A DNA stretch of 64,000 nt, taken from Pseudoclavibacter triregionum. GTDB lineage: Bacteria > Actinomycetota > Actinomycetes > Actinomycetales > Microbacteriaceae. Each line of letters starts with the position of its first letter. Position 1 is the first letter of the stretch. The position numbers and the translations under genes were made by a program. Under the pieces are notes generated by a model. The model saw only the letters and a list, made by a program, of their open reading frames with translations. It was not told the DNA's origin and did no database searches. The stretch spans positions 310,001 to 374,000 of the forward strand of contig OU365335.1 in the NCBI GenBank assembly GCA_910822395.1, in the 5' to 3' direction. Shown one piece after another: positions 43,966-54,228 of the stretch.

Positions 43966-44724
43966 CTAGTGCTTCGCGCCCTGCGCGGCGACCGCGGCGG
44001 CGCCTGCGGCGGCGGCCTCGGGGTCGAGGTACTCGCCCTTGCCGGCCGGCATCTTCGTGGCCGGGTCGATCCTGTAGACGAGCGGGATGCCCGTGGGGAT
44101 GTTCAGCGAGGCGATCTCGTCGTCGCCGATGCCCTCGAGGTGCTTCACGAGCGCGCGGAGGCTGTTGCCGTGCGCGGCGACCATGACCGTGCCGCGCTCC
44201 TCGAGCGCGGGGAGCAGCTCGCCCTCCCAGTACGGGAGGAGGCGCTCGAGGACGTCCTTGAGGCACTCCGTCTTCGGCATCTCGGCGACGTCGGCGTCCG
44301 CGTATCGCGGGTCGTTCACCTGCGAGAACTCGCTCGCGTCGTCGATGGCGGGCGGCGGGGTGTCGTACGAGCGGCGCCAGATCATGAACTGGTCCTCGCC
44401 GAACTCGTCGCGGACCTGCGTCTTGTCCTTGCCCTGGAGCGCGCCGTAGTGGCGCTCGTTGAGGCGCCACGAGCGCTTCGCGTCGATCCAGCCGAAGCCG
44501 GCGGCCTTGAGCGCGAGGTGCGCGGTGTCGATCGCCCGCGTGAGGAGCGAGGTGTAGAGGATGGCGGGCGTCAGGCCCGCGTCCTTGATGAGCTCGCCCG
44601 CGCGCTGGGCCTCCGAGCGGCCCTTCTCGGTGAGGTTCACGTCGACCCAGCCCGTGAACAGGTTCTTCTCGTTCCACTCGCTCTGGCCGTGCCGGACGAG
44701 GATGAGCGTCATCGCGTCAGTCAT
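43966..44724 (-). CDS. gpmA: 2,3-bisphosphoglycerate-dependent phosphoglycerate mutase
   Basis: 252 residues. Glycolytic 3-PG/2-PG interconversion. Phospho-His H12 in [21 protein letters not shown], and the second His in [11 protein letters not shown] short Ala-rich tail ([17 protein letters not shown]) follows. Its TAG stop is again within a CTAG (43966-43969) at the edge of the mobile region. Confidence 0.96.
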   Translation of the reverse strand: MTDAMTLILVRHGQSEWNEKNLFTGWVDVNLTEKGRSEAQRAGELIKDAGLTPAILYTSLLTRAIDTAHLALKAAGFGWIDAKRSWRLNERHYGALQGKDKTQVRDEFGEDQFMIWRRSYDTPPPAIDDASEFSQVNDPRYADADVAEMPKTECLKDVLERLLPYWEGELLPALEERGTVMVAAHGNSLRALVKHLEGIGDDEIASLNIPTGIPLVYRIDPATKMPAGKGEYLDPEAAAAGAAAVAAQGAKH

Positions 44725-44789
44725 GGCCGGATCCTATCGAGCGGGGGTGAACTCGGCGTCGCCGGGCCCGCTCGCCGTCGGCCGCCTGG

Positions 44790-44795
44790 GAGAAT
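44790..44795 (+). promoter_or_regulatory. -10-like box of a probable leaderless promoter
   Basis: GAGAAT followed by 6 nt and ATG 44802. Confidence 0.4.
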
Positions 44796-44801
44796 CTCGC
44801 C

Positions 44802-45629
44802 ATGCCCGTCGGACGCCCCACCCGCGGCACGACGAACGTCAACCGGCTGCGCCGGGTCGATCGCTGGATCGCCGCGCACCCGGCCCTGCGCGCCGTGCCG
44901 GAGCCGATCGTCGTCGACCTCGGATTCGGGGCCTCGGGCGCGACCGCCTTCGAGCTCTTCGAGAGGCTGCATCCGAAGGCGCCTGGCGTGCGGGTCGTCG
45001 GCATCGAGATCGACCCGGATCGCCTCGCCACGGCGTCCGCCCAGCTCGCCGCGAAGCCCGAGCTCGTCCGCGAGCGCGTGAGCTTCGCGCGCGGCGGCTT
45101 CGAGACGCCGCTGCCGGCCGCGCTCGGACGGGGCGCGCGGCCCCAGATCATCCGCGCCTTCAACGTGCTGCGGCAGTACGACGAGGCGGAGGTGCCCGCG
45201 GCCTGGGAGCTCATGCTCGGGCGGCTCGCCCCCGAGGGCCTCCTCGTCGAGGGCACCTGCTCGGAGATCGGCCGCGTCTCGAGCTGGATCGGCTGCTCCC
45301 CCGACGGCCCGGAGACGCTCTCGATCTCGCTCCACCTGCCCTCGCTCGAGCTGCCGTCGATCGCGGCGGAGCGGTTGCCGAAGGCGCTCATCCACCGGAA
45401 CGTGCCCGGCGAGCGCGTCCACGACTGGATCGCGGCCCTCGACGCCGCCTGGGTCAAGGAGGCGCCGCGCGCGCCCTTCGGCGCCCGCCAGCGCTTCCTC
45501 GCGACGGTCGAGCGCCTGCGCGACGAAGGATGGCCCGTGCTCGACGGCCCGACCCGGTGGCGCCTCGGCGAGGTGACCGTGCCGTGGAGCGCGGTCGCGC
45601 CGCGCGACGGGGCGCTGGGGCTCGGGTAG
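44802..45629 (+). CDS. Class I SAM-dependent methyltransferase-like protein
   Basis: 275 residues. SAM motif I VVDLGFGASGATAFELF (~38-54), acidic loop VVGIEIDPDRL, and RAFNVLRQYDEAEV where the motif IV would be. Followed by GLLVEGTCSEIGRVSSW. A methyltransferase fold is likely; the substrate is unknown. Conserved in Microbacteriaceae next to gpmA-type genes (recollection). The stop codon lies in a 15-bp tandem duplication (45621-45650). Confidence 0.75.
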   Translation: MPVGRPTRGTTNVNRLRRVDRWIAAHPALRAVPEPIVVDLGFGASGATAFELFERLHPKAPGVRVVGIEIDPDRLATASAQLAAKPELVRERVSFARGGFETPLPAALGRGARPQIIRAFNVLRQYDEAEVPAAWELMLGRLAPEGLLVEGTCSEIGRVSSWIGCSPDGPETLSISLHLPSLELPSIAAERLPKALIHRNVPGERVHDWIAALDAAWVKEAPRAPFGARQRFLATVERLRDEGWPVLDGPTRWRLGEVTVPWSAVAPRDGALGLG

Positions 45630-45650
45630 CCGGGGGTCGGGTAGCCGGGG
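45621..45650. repeat. 15-bp tandem duplication
   Basis: CGGGTAGCCGGGGGT occurs twice in a row and spans the methyltransferase stop. Confidence 0.8.
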
Positions 45651-45678
45651 GTCGGTGGTTTCGAGACGACCGCCGCCG

Positions 45679-46779
45679 CTAATCGGCGTCGGGGAGCGAG
45701 GCGCGGGCCTCCTCGGCCTCGAGGCCGGTAACCGTGAGGAGGTCGACGACGAGCGGGCGGCACTGCATGAACACCGTCTGGTCCTGGATGTCCGCCGCCG
45801 CGAGCGAGGGCGACTCCGGGTCGAGGCGGACGATCGCGAGCGTGAGGCTCTGGCGCGCGCGCATCCGCATCGCCGGATCGTCGACCGAGGCGCGGAGCTC
45901 GGCGATCCCGAACTCGATCTCGGCGAAGGTGTCCGCGAGCTCCGGGCGGGGCTGGCCGTCGACGAGCAGCTGCCAGACGCGGCGAGCCACCACGCGCGCG
46001 TTCCGGACGGCGTAGTCGAGGCCCGTCCGCCGCTCGCGCTGGGCCGCGATGTCGTCGCGGTGGCCGCGCAGGATCGGCGACACCTGCGCGATCGCGGCCG
46101 CCGACTCGAGCGAGACCTCCCAGTCGGCGAGGATCGGCTCCGTGCCGCGCAGGAGCTCGAGCGCGGTGAGCGCCTCGTCCTGGTCGCCGGCGCGGAGGGC
46201 GTCCTCGAGCGCGTCGACGCCGTGCTCGAGCCGCTCGAGGAGGGCCCGCTCGTCGCCGCGCGCGAGGCGCCGGGCGTCCCGCGGCACGAGCGCGACGGCG
46301 AGCAGCGCGACGATCGCGCCGATCGCCGCGTCGACCGGCCGGGTCCACTCCGAGCCCGACGCCACCGGGATGAGCTGGACGAGCGAGGCCTGGATGCCCG
46401 CCGAGATCGCGAAGCCGGGGCTGCGGTGCACGAAGCGGGCGAGCAGGAGCACCGTCGCGAGCACGACGACCATCTGCCAGAGGCCGCGGCCGAAGACGTG
46501 GAGCGAGAGGTTCGCGAGGAGCACGCCGAAGGTGATGCCGAGGGCCGTGTCGAGCACGCGCCGGGGGCGGGCGTCTCGCGCGAGCGAGAGGCTCGAGATG
46601 CAGACGGTCACCGCGAGGAAGGGGATCTCGTGGCCGAGTCCGAAGTGCGCGATCGCGAAGGCCGCGAGCGCCGCCACCGAGATCTGGACGACCGCGGGCA
46701 GGGAGTCGCGCACGCGGAGGCTCGCCGCGGCGAGGTCGAAGCTCGGGCGGAGCCGGCTCCTGCCGCGATCGCTCGCCAC
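45679..46779 (-). CDS. FUSC/aromatic-acid-exporter-like membrane protein
   Basis: 366 residues from GTG 46779 (GGAG 9 nt upstream). N-terminal block of about six TM segments (LPAVVQISVAALAAFAIAHF ... DAAIGAIVALLAVALVP) of the FUSC/ArAE type, then a ~200-residue cytoplasmic helical domain. Probably an efflux-like or envelope protein; substrate unknown. It follows ygfZ by 5 nt, suggesting an operon. Confidence 0.8.
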   Translation of the reverse strand: MASDRGRSRLRPSFDLAAASLRVRDSLPAVVQISVAALAAFAIAHFGLGHEIPFLAVTVCISSLSLARDARPRRVLDTALGITFGVLLANLSLHVFGRGLWQMVVVLATVLLLARFVHRSPGFAISAGIQASLVQLIPVASGSEWTRPVDAAIGAIVALLAVALVPRDARRLARGDERALLERLEHGVDALEDALRAGDQDEALTALELLRGTEPILADWEVSLESAAAIAQVSPILRGHRDDIAAQRERRTGLDYAVRNARVVARRVWQLLVDGQPRPELADTFAEIEFGIAELRASVDDPAMRMRARQSLTLAIVRLDPESPSLAAADIQDQTVFMQCRPLVVDLLTVTGLEAEEARASLPDAD

Positions 46780-46784
46780 GGCGC

Positions 46785-47939
46785 TCAGCTCCGGCGGCCG
46801 AGGCGGGGCAGACGCGGCACCTCGACGGCGCGGCCTGCCTCCGGCGAGACGATCGGCGTCTGGCTCGCGGTCACGACGCCGCCGTCCGGGGCGGCCGTCT
46901 CGAGGACGGTGTCGACGGCGAGGCCCCGCTTGAGGAGCGCGAGGCCGATGGGGCCCTCGTCGACGTGCATCGCGACGGACGTGAGCCGCCCGACGACCGG
47001 TCGCTCGCCGTCGGCGCCCGCCGCGGCGCCGGCCTCGTGGAGGAGCGCGCCGGGCTCGGGCAGCTCGCCGCTCGAGCCGTCGAGGTGGAGGAAGGCGAGC
47101 CGGCGCGGGGGCCGGCCGAGGTTGTGGACCTTCGCGACGGTCTCCTGGCCGCGGTAGCAGCCCTTGTCGAGGTGGACGGCGCTGCGGAGCCAGTCGAGCT
47201 CGTGCGGGAGGGCGCGGGCATCGACCTCGGCGCCGGCGCGCGGGCGCCAGGCGGCGATCCGCGCGGCCTCGATCGCGAGCGTGCCGGCGGCGCGGAGCTC
47301 CCCGAGCCTGACGCGCTCGACGAGGCGCGCCTGCTCGGCCGCGTCGAGGAGGGCGATGCGCAGCGGCCAGGGCTCGGGCGACGCGGCGACCCGGCCGTCC
47401 GCGGCCGTCCCGCGGTAGCTCGTCCCCCACTCAGGCGGGTCGCCCCAGGGGTCCGACCACACGGGCGCCTCCCCCATGAGCGGGCGGATGCCGTCCGCCT
47501 CGTCGCCCTCGGCCGCGAGCCACGCGACCGGGCGCAGCTCGGCGGAGACGTCGGCGACGCGGACGTCGAGCATGAAGCGCATCCGGTCGAGGAAGGCGCG
47601 GAGCGGCTCGGCCGCGGCCGGCTCGACGAGCAGCCATGCCTCGGACTCGCCGGCCAGGACGCCCATCGCGTGCTCGATGCGGCCCTCGGGCGAGAGGAGC
47701 AGCGTCTCGGCGCTCTCCCCCGGCGCGAGCGCGCGGAGGCGCTGCGAGGTGAGCGAGTCGAGCCAGCTCAGGCGGTCGGCGCCCTCGAGTCGGAGCACGC
47801 CGAGGCCCGAGAGGTCGACGACGGCGCGGCCGCGGAGGAGCTCGCGCTGCTCGCGGAGGAAGCCGCCGTAGTGGAGGGGGCCGGCGAGCTCGCCGCCGGC
47901 GACGGCGCCGGGGAGCGAGGCGAAGGCGACGCTAGTCAA
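46785..47939 (-). CDS. ygfZ: Folate-binding Fe-S cluster protein YgfZ
   Basis: 384 residues. GcvT-like fold with the diagnostic motif KGCYRGQE. YgfZ supports Fe-S enzyme repair with tetrahydrofolate. The likely start is TTG 47939, overlapping the nitrobindin stop by 8 bp; no ATG is available near the N-terminus. Middle gene of the nitrobindin-ygfZ-FUSC operon. Confidence 0.9.
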   Translation of the reverse strand: MTSVAFASLPGAVAGGELAGPLHYGGFLREQRELLRGRAVVDLSGLGVLRLEGADRLSWLDSLTSQRLRALAPGESAETLLLSPEGRIEHAMGVLAGESEAWLLVEPAAAEPLRAFLDRMRFMLDVRVADVSAELRPVAWLAAEGDEADGIRPLMGEAPVWSDPWGDPPEWGTSYRGTAADGRVAASPEPWPLRIALLDAAEQARLVERVRLGELRAAGTLAIEAARIAAWRPRAGAEVDARALPHELDWLRSAVHLDKGCYRGQETVAKVHNLGRPPRRLAFLHLDGSSGELPEPGALLHEAGAAAGADGERPVVGRLTSVAMHVDEGPIGLALLKRGLAVDTVLETAAPDGGVVTASQTPIVSPEAGRAVEVPRLPRLGRRS

Positions 47940-48549
47940 TGCGCGAGAGGCGCGCCGAGGCGTGCGAGGCGAGCGACTCGCCGTTCGCGGCGAGGTCCCA
48001 CACCCAGAGGAGGTCGCCGTCGACGTACCCGTACATGCGGGTGGAGGCGGCGTGCTCCTTCGCGTTCGGCGTGCGCGCGACGAAGTCGGTGGCGAGGTCG
48101 ATGCGGGGGCCGCGGGCCTTGCCGTAGTAGAGCTCGGCGACGCCGGTCGGGTGCGCGAGGACGACCTCGACGGGGAACATCCCCTCGTCGTCGCGGAGCG
48201 CCTCGACGCCGTCGGCGTCCGAGATCGTCGGCGGGGCGGTCGGCGGGAGGACGCCCGGGCCGACGTCGCCCGCGTCGTGCGGGCGGGCGAGGCGCCAGTA
48301 GCCGGTCTCGCTCGTGAGCAGCTGGGGGACGGGGGCGTCGGCGTCCTGCTCGACGAGCCAGAGCTGCGACTGGTAGTTGAGCACGGGGCCGCCGTCGTGG
48401 CTGAAGCTCGCGCGCTGGCGGAAGCTCGCCTCGATGGGCAGGCCCTCGTCGTCGAGGCCCGTCACGATGCGGCCCTCGCCCTCCCAGACTCCGAGGAGCC
48501 AGGAGAACGGCACGATCTCGGAGGGGAGGTCGACGGGGATGTCGATCAT
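47932..48549 (-). CDS. Nitrobindin-like FABP family protein
   Basis: 205 residues, beta-barrel haem protein family. The N-terminal GVWEGEG matches the GxWxGxG motif and the C-terminal region contains RMYGYVDGDLLWVWDLAA. Nitrobindins bind ferric haem and react with NO or peroxynitrite. A family-typical central His-containing helix is present in part (KEHAAS). Operon with ygfZ. Confidence 0.88.
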   Translation of the reverse strand: MIDIPVDLPSEIVPFSWLLGVWEGEGRIVTGLDDEGLPIEASFRQRASFSHDGGPVLNYQSQLWLVEQDADAPVPQLLTSETGYWRLARPHDAGDVGPGVLPPTAPPTISDADGVEALRDDEGMFPVEVVLAHPTGVAELYYGKARGPRIDLATDFVARTPNAKEHAASTRMYGYVDGDLLWVWDLAANGESLASHASARLSRID

Positions 48550-48566
48550 TGGGGAGCCCTCGGGGC

Positions 48567-48683
48567 TTAGCTCTGGCCCTTGAAGAGCTTGACGATGACG
48601 CCGACCGAGATCCAGGTGATCGCGACGAGAGCGAGCACGAGGAGGCCGGTGAAGATGAGTTCGATGGCGAGCACGGAGTCCAT
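48567..48683 (-). CDS. 38-residue single-pass membrane protein
   Basis: [19 protein letters not shown] starts a single TM helix and a short basic end VKLFKGQS. Start ATG 48683 with a leaderless-type TAGGAT box 6 nt upstream. Similar tiny proteins ending in VxLFKGQ occur near the nitrobindin gene in actinobacteria (recollection). Function unknown; it could be a membrane partner of the operon downstream. Confidence 0.6.
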   Translation of the reverse strand: MDSVLAIELIFTGLLVLALVAITWISVGVIVKLFKGQS

Positions 48684-48689
48684 GCCCCG

Positions 48690-48695
48690 ATCCTA
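48690..48695 (-). promoter_or_regulatory. -10 box of a probable leaderless promoter (38-residue gene)
   Basis: TAGGAT on the minus strand, 6 nt before ATG 48683. Confidence 0.5.
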
Positions 48696-48745
48696 CCGCC
48701 TGCGCGGGGGCGCCGAGCGGCCCTTCCGCGAGCGTCCGCGCGCCG

Positions 48746-49036
48746 CTACCCGGGGCTCACGCCGACGTGGCCGCCGGCCCCGAGCACGCCCATGATCGCC
48801 GAGGCGACGGCGAGGATGACGAGGGCCCCCACCGTCGCGAAGGTGACGCGGCGGATGAAGCCGCGGCTGTCGCCGGAGAAGAGCTGGCCGGCCCCGGCGG
48901 CGAGGAAGAGCCCGAGCATGAGCAGCGTCACGACCGTGAGCTGGCGCGGCTGGTCGACGAAGAGCCCGATCGCGAGCGCGCCGAGGGCCGCGGCGGCCCA
49001 GATGGCGCCGACGCCGAGCGCCTGCATCCTCGTCAT
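48746..49036 (-). CDS. Small three-TM membrane protein
   Basis: 96 residues with hydrophobic segments at ~8-26, ~34-52 and ~66-86, connected by DQPRQLT and [11 protein letters not shown]. No family recognised. Divergent from the glnR-like gene. Confidence 0.65.
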   Translation of the reverse strand: MTRMQALGVGAIWAAAALGALAIGLFVDQPRQLTVVTLLMLGLFLAAGAGQLFSGDSRGFIRRVTFATVGALVILAVASAIMGVLGAGGHVGVSPG

Positions 49037-49108
49037 CCCGCCATTGTCCCCGCTCTAGACTGGCGACGCGAGAGGCGCGCGCTCCCGCGCGGCTGCGGAG
49101 GAGGGTCG

Positions 49109-49798
49109 ATGGCTGATCTGCTCCTCTTCACGCACGGCGATCCGGCCTCCTGCCTGCCCTCGCTCCCCCTCCTCGGGCACCGCGTGCGCACCGCCCCGCT
49201 CACGGCCGCCGCCCTCGCGAGCGCCCCGGAGGATCTCGACGGCTACCTCGTCGACGGCACCGTCGACCTCGCCGCCGCGCGCTCGCTCTGCACCCTCCTC
49301 GCCTCGCTCGACGGCGCGCCCACGCTCCTCGTCCTCACGGAGGGCGGGCTCGCGGCCGTCGCGAGCTCCTGGGGCATGCGCGACCTCGTCCTCCGAACGG
49401 CGGGGCCCGCCGAGATCGAGGCGCGGCTGCGGCTCCTCCTCAGCGATCGCGTCGAGCGGGGCGCGGAGCCCGGCGCCATCGTCGTCGGCGAGCTGCGGAT
49501 CGACGAGCAGGCGTACACGGCGCGCTGCCGCGGCGGCATCCTCGACCTCACCTTCAAGGAGTTCGAGCTGCTGCGCCATCTCGCGGCCCATCCCGATCGC
49601 GTCTTCACGCGGGACCAGCTCCTCGACGAGGTGTGGGGCCAGGACTACTACGGCGGCTCGCGCACGGTCGACGTGCACGTGCGGCGCCTGCGCGCGAAGC
49701 TCGGGGAGTCGGAGAACCTCATCCAGACCGTCCGCAACGTCGGCTACCGGCTCGTGAGCCGGGGCGACGAGGCGGACGGCGAGCACGGCGCCGGCTGA
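49109..49798 (+). CDS. GlnR-type atypical response regulator
   Basis: 229 residues from ATG 49109, preceded by GGAGGAGGG. The N-terminal receiver-like domain has only one of the usual acidic residues ([13 protein letters not shown]) and lacks a standard phosphorylation pocket, as in GlnR. C-terminal OmpR-type winged helix with [13 protein letters not shown] and [24 protein letters not shown]. In mycobacteria glnR also precedes mshD. It probably controls nitrogen genes, inferred from pattern and synteny. Confidence 0.85.
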   Translation: MADLLLFTHGDPASCLPSLPLLGHRVRTAPLTAAALASAPEDLDGYLVDGTVDLAAARSLCTLLASLDGAPTLLVLTEGGLAAVASSWGMRDLVLRTAGPAEIEARLRLLLSDRVERGAEPGAIVVGELRIDEQAYTARCRGGILDLTFKEFELLRHLAAHPDRVFTRDQLLDEVWGQDYYGGSRTVDVHVRRLRAKLGESENLIQTVRNVGYRLVSRGDEADGEHGAG

Positions 49799-49806
49799 CG
49801 CCGGAC

Positions 49807-49862
49807 GACCGAACGACCGAACGACCGAACGACCGAACGACCGAACGACCGAACGACCGAAC
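49807..49862. repeat. 8-bp tandem repeat GACCGAAC x7 upstream of mshD
   Basis: Seven perfect copies of GACCGAAC fill the gap between the glnR-like stop and the mshD ribosome binding site. Repeats of this kind change length by slippage. Confidence 0.95.
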
Positions 49863-49878
49863 GACGAGAGGACGGCCG

Positions 49879-50826
49879 ATGGACCGGCAGCCGGAGACGA
49901 CGACGATGCGCGCGGCGGATCGCGAGGCGGAGCTCCGCGCCCTCCTCGCGGCCTGCGCCGAGGCCGACGGCGTCGAGCCCTGCAACGAGGCCGCGATGCT
50001 CGAGCTCGCGGAGCGCGAGGCGCTCGTGCTCGGGAACCCCGGCGAGGAGGCGATCGCCGGTGCCGCCATCCTCGAGGAGCTGCCCGCTGATGGCGACGGC
50101 CCCGCGCCCCTCGGCGCCGAGCTCGCCGTCGCGCCGGACGCCCGGGGCCGCGGCTTCGGCGCCCGCCTCGCCGCCGCCCTCCGCGAGCGCGCCGCCGAGC
50201 GCCCGCTCCTCGTCTGGTCGCACGGCGACCTCCCCGCCGCGCGCGCCCTCGCCGAGCGGCTCGGCGCGGAGCGCGTCCGCGTCCTCCTCCGCCTCGGCCT
50301 CCGCCTCGACGAGGCCCGCCGCGCCGCCATCGCCGCCGAGGCTGAGCTGCCCGCCCCCGAGGGCGTCGAGATCGGCGCCTTCCGGCCCGGCCGCGACGAG
50401 GAGGAGCTCCTCGCCGTGAACGCCGAGGCCTTCCGCAGCCATCCCGAGCAGGGCCGCCTCGACCTCGAGGGCCTGCGCGCCCGCATGGCCGAGCCGTGGT
50501 TCTCGCCGGATCGCCTCCTCCTCGCCCGCGACGCCGCGTGCGGCGCGCTCCTCGGCTTCCACTGGCTCAAGCTCGACGGCGAGGAGGCCGAGGTGTACGT
50601 CCTGGGCGTCGCCGACGCGGCCGCGGGACGCGGGATCGGCCGCGCCCTCATGCGCCGCGGGCTCGCGATCCTCGCCGACTCGGGCCGCCCCGAGGCCTCC
50701 CTCTACGTCGAGGGCGACAACGAGCCCGCCCTCGCGCTCTACCGCTCCCTCGGCTTCGAGCGCCGCTCGATCGACGTCCGGTACCGGCTCGAGCCTCATC
50801 TTGAGCCGAGCCCGGCCGCCCGCTGA
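49879..50826 (+). CDS. mshD: Mycothiol synthase MshD
   Basis: 315 residues with two GNAT domains. The N-terminal one has GAELAVAPDARGRGFGARL; the C-terminal, active one has VYVLGVADAAAGRGIGRAL and SLYVEGDNEPALALYRSLGF. It acetylates Cys-GlcN-Ins to give mycothiol, the actinobacterial redox thiol. Start ATG 49879 with GAGAGGAC upstream, directly after the tandem repeat. Confidence 0.93.
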   Translation: MDRQPETTTMRAADREAELRALLAACAEADGVEPCNEAAMLELAEREALVLGNPGEEAIAGAAILEELPADGDGPAPLGAELAVAPDARGRGFGARLAAALRERAAERPLLVWSHGDLPAARALAERLGAERVRVLLRLGLRLDEARRAAIAAEAELPAPEGVEIGAFRPGRDEEELLAVNAEAFRSHPEQGRLDLEGLRARMAEPWFSPDRLLLARDAACGALLGFHWLKLDGEEAEVYVLGVADAAAGRGIGRALMRRGLAILADSGRPEASLYVEGDNEPALALYRSLGFERRSIDVRYRLEPHLEPSPAAR

Positions 50827-50938
50827 CGCCGCGCCGGAGCCGCCCCCGCCGAATCGTTCTCGCCGCTGACCGGCCGCTTCATCCGACCGCGACGACGCGT
50901 TCACTCGCGTCCCGCCGCGAGCTGGCAGGATGTCCGGC

Positions 50939-53080
50939 ATGAGCGAGACCCGCGCCACGGACGACCGACAGCAGCGCACGAGCGACGAGGCGGAGTGGAG
51001 CCGCGACCGCTTCATCGACCGGGAGCTGAGCTGGCTCGCCTTCAACCAGCGCGTCCTCGAGCTCGGCGAGGACCCGGCCACGCCGCTCCTCGAGCGCGCG
51101 AACTTCCTCGCGATCTTCGCCTCGAACCTCGACGAGTTCTTCATGGTGCGCGTCGCTGGCCTCAAGCGCCGCATCGTCACCGGCCTCGCCGTGCCGACGC
51201 CCGCGGGCGTCCGCCCCACCGAGCTCCTCGCGGAGATCCGCCGCCGCGCGAACGAGCTGCAGCTGCGCCACGCGCGCGCCTTCAACGACGGCGTCCGCCC
51301 CGCGCTCGAGGCCGAGGGCATCCGCGTCGTCTCGTGGGCCGAGCTCTCGGACGACGAGAAGGACCACCTCAAGGACGTCTTCGCCGAGCAGATCTTCCCG
51401 GTGCTCATGCCGCTCGCGGTCGACCCGGCGCACCCGTTCCCCTACATCTCGGGCCTCTCGCTCAACCTCTCCGTCCGCGTCGGCAACCCGATCACGGGCA
51501 AGGTCGAGTTCGCGCGCCTCAAGGTGCCGCCCATGCTCCCCCGCTTCTACCCGCTCGACGGGGACGGCGAGGGCCACCGCTTCATCCTCCTCGAGGACCT
51601 CATCGCCCAGCACCTCGGGCACGTCTTCCCCGGCATGGAGATCATCGACCACCACGCCTTCCGCATCACGCGCAACGAGGACATGGTCATCGAGGAGGAC
51701 GAGACCGAGAACCTCCTCCAGGCGCTCGAGCAGGAGCTCCTGCGCCGCCGCTTCGGCCCGCCCATCCGCCTCGAGGTCTCGGACGACATGGACGCCGAGA
51801 CGCTCGACCTCCTCAAGACCGAGCTCGACATCACCGACTCCGAGGTGTGCGTGCTCGAGGGGCCGCTCGACCTCGGCGGGCTCTTCGGCCTGGGCCGCAT
51901 CCCCCGCCCGGATCTCAAGTACTCGACGCACGTGCCCGTGACGGCCGCGGCGTTCCGCACGAGCGACGGCGACGAGCACGCCGACTACTTCCGCGCGATC
52001 GCGCAGCGCGACATCCTCGTGCACCACCCCTACGAGTCGTTCTCGACGAGCGTGCAGCGCTTCCTCGAGCAGGCCGCCGCCGACCCGGACGTCCTCGCCA
52101 TCAAGCAGACGCTCTACCGCACCTCGGGCGACTCCCCCATCATCGACGCCCTCATCGCGGCGGCCGAGTCGGGCAAGCAGGTCCTCGCCATGGTCGAGAT
52201 CAAGGCGCGCTTCGACGAGCAGAACAACATCACCTGGGGCAAGAAGCTGGAGAAGGCCGGCGTCCACGTCGTCTACGGCCTCGTCGGGCTCAAGACGCAC
52301 TGCAAGCTCCTCCAGGTGATCCGCCAGGAGGACGGGCGCCTGCGCACCTACAATCACATCGGCACGGGCAACTACAACCCGAAGACCTCGCGCATCTACG
52401 AGGACATGGGCCTGTTCACGCGCGACGAGCAGGTCGGCCGCGACCTCACCCGCCTGTTCAACCAGCTCTCGGGCTACGCGATCGAGAAGAAGTTCTCGCG
52501 CCTGCTCGTGGCCCCGCTCCACCTCCGCAAGGGCCTCCTCAAGCTCATCGAGCACGAGCGCAGGCTCGCCGAGCAGGGCAAGCCCGCGTCGATCCGCATC
52601 AAGGTGAACTCGATGGTCGACGAGCAGCTCATCGACGCGCTCTACGCCGCGAGCGCCGCGGGCGTGCCGATCGACATCTGGGTGCGCGGCATCTGCGCCG
52701 TGCGCCCGGGCGTGCCGGGCATGAGCGAGACGATCCGGGTGCGCTCGATCGTCGGCCGCTACCTCGAGCACTCGCGCATCTACGCCTTCGGCAACTCGGG
52801 CGACCCGCAGGTCTACATCGGCTCGGCCGACATGATGCACCGCAACCTCGACCGGCGCATCGAGGCACTCGTCCGCCTGGACGATCCGGCCCACCTCGCC
52901 GAGATCGACGCGATGTTCGAGCTCGCGATGTCGGACGGCACCTCCTCGTGGCGCCTCGGCCCCGATGCGACGTGGACGCGCGTCTCGACGGCCGAGGACG
53001 GCTCGCCGCTCCTCGACATGCACGACGAGCAGATGCGCCGCGTCGCGAAGCGGCCCCGCCCCGCGAAGGCTCTCCGATGA
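50939..53080 (+). CDS. ppk1: Polyphosphate kinase 1
   Basis: 713 residues from ATG 50939 (an ATG at 50930 has no room for a ribosome binding site). N-terminal domain with [17 protein letters not shown] and [17 protein letters not shown]. Catalytic His454 (GLKTHCKLL) and His634 ([11 protein letters not shown]) match the two essential His of Ppk1. Makes polyphosphate from ATP. Overlaps the downstream Nudix gene by 4 bp. Confidence 0.97.
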   Translation: MSETRATDDRQQRTSDEAEWSRDRFIDRELSWLAFNQRVLELGEDPATPLLERANFLAIFASNLDEFFMVRVAGLKRRIVTGLAVPTPAGVRPTELLAEIRRRANELQLRHARAFNDGVRPALEAEGIRVVSWAELSDDEKDHLKDVFAEQIFPVLMPLAVDPAHPFPYISGLSLNLSVRVGNPITGKVEFARLKVPPMLPRFYPLDGDGEGHRFILLEDLIAQHLGHVFPGMEIIDHHAFRITRNEDMVIEEDETENLLQALEQELLRRRFGPPIRLEVSDDMDAETLDLLKTELDITDSEVCVLEGPLDLGGLFGLGRIPRPDLKYSTHVPVTAAAFRTSDGDEHADYFRAIAQRDILVHHPYESFSTSVQRFLEQAAADPDVLAIKQTLYRTSGDSPIIDALIAAAESGKQVLAMVEIKARFDEQNNITWGKKLEKAGVHVVYGLVGLKTHCKLLQVIRQEDGRLRTYNHIGTGNYNPKTSRIYEDMGLFTRDEQVGRDLTRLFNQLSGYAIEKKFSRLLVAPLHLRKGLLKLIEHERRLAEQGKPASIRIKVNSMVDEQLIDALYAASAAGVPIDIWVRGICAVRPGVPGMSETIRVRSIVGRYLEHSRIYAFGNSGDPQVYIGSADMMHRNLDRRIEALVRLDDPAHLAEIDAMFELAMSDGTSSWRLGPDATWTRVSTAEDGSPLLDMHDEQMRRVAKRPRPAKALR

Positions 53081-54045
53081 TCGACGCGGACGAGCAGCTC
53101 GACCCCGCCGAGCCCGGCCACGACGCCGTCTACGCGGCCGGCGCCGTGATCTGGCGGATGGTCGACGGGCGGCCGCGCATCCTCCTCGCCCACCGCGACC
53201 GCCACGGCGACTGGTCGCTGCCGAAGGGCAAGGTCGATCCGGGCGAGACGCTCCCGGAGACCGCCGCCCGCGAGGTCTACGAGGAGACCGGCTATCGCGT
53301 CGCCCTCGGCGCCCCGCTCGGCTTCCTCGAGTACGTCCTCCCGAACGGCCGGCCGAAGGAGGTCCACTACTGGATGGCCGAGCTGCCGGAGGCCGACTTC
53401 GAGGCGTGCCCCTTCGCCGCGAACGAGGAGGTCGACCGCGTCGAGTGGGCGACGACGAAGCGCGCCCGCAAGCTCCTCACCTACGAGCGCGACCGCGAGC
53501 TCATGGATCTCGTCGACGAGCGCTTCGAGCGCGGCACCGCCCGCACCTTCGCGGTCATCGCCCTCCGCCACGGCAAGGCGACGCCGCCGCTGTCGTGGCC
53601 GGGCGCCGACGCGACGCGGCCCATCAGCGCCCGCGGCCACGAGCAGGCCGAGGCCGTCGTGCCGATCCTCCGCGCCTACGGCCCGACGTCGCTCCTCACG
53701 AGCCCGGCCGTGCGCTGCCGCGAGACGATCGCGCCGCTCGCGCACGCGCTCGGCGCCGAGGTGCGCGTCGAGCCGGCCGTCTCGCAGTCGGCGTACGACG
53801 AGGGCGCCTCGCTCGACGAGCTGGTCGCCGAGCTGCTCGAGGCGCGGGAGCCGGTCGTCGTCTGCACCCACTCCCCGGTGGTCCCGGAGCTCGTCTCGGC
53901 CGTCGCGAGCGCGACGGGCACGCGGCTGAGCCGTCTCGCCCGCACCTCGATGCTCTCGACGGGCGAGTGCGCCGTGCTCCATCTCGCCTCGGAGGACCCG
54001 ACGCGCGGCGTCGTGGCCGCGGAGACGCACGGGCCGATCGCCTGA
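53077..54045 (+). CDS. Nudix hydrolase/histidine phosphatase fusion (MutT1-like)
   Basis: 322 residues. Residues 1-150 are a Nudix domain with [23 protein letters not shown]. The rest is a phosphoglycerate-mutase-like phosphatase with [10 protein letters not shown] and a second His in [10 protein letters not shown]. Same layout as mycobacterial MutT1, which hydrolyses 8-oxo-GTP and diadenosine polyphosphates. Translationally coupled to ppk1 (ATGA overlap). Confidence 0.93.
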   Translation: MIDADEQLDPAEPGHDAVYAAGAVIWRMVDGRPRILLAHRDRHGDWSLPKGKVDPGETLPETAAREVYEETGYRVALGAPLGFLEYVLPNGRPKEVHYWMAELPEADFEACPFAANEEVDRVEWATTKRARKLLTYERDRELMDLVDERFERGTARTFAVIALRHGKATPPLSWPGADATRPISARGHEQAEAVVPILRAYGPTSLLTSPAVRCRETIAPLAHALGAEVRVEPAVSQSAYDEGASLDELVAELLEAREPVVVCTHSPVVPELVSAVASATGTRLSRLARTSMLSTGECAVLHLASEDPTRGVVAAETHGPIA

Positions 54046-54228
54046 GGCCGGCCCGCCGCCGGGCCCCGCCGTCGGAGGGTCGCCCCCAGTTCTTCCGATA
54101 TGTGATCGCGGACGCGCCATGCGCGCCCGTGATCACGGAGGCGTCGTTCTGGGCGGCATGCCCGTGGCGAGCGCGCCGGGCGCCTTCCTGATCCTCCGTC
54201 CCGGACAGATGCCCAACGGGCCCTCTCC

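Noticed and set aside
49807-49862. CRISPR-like array
   Set aside because: Uniform 8-bp tandem units without spacers; no cas genes in the window.
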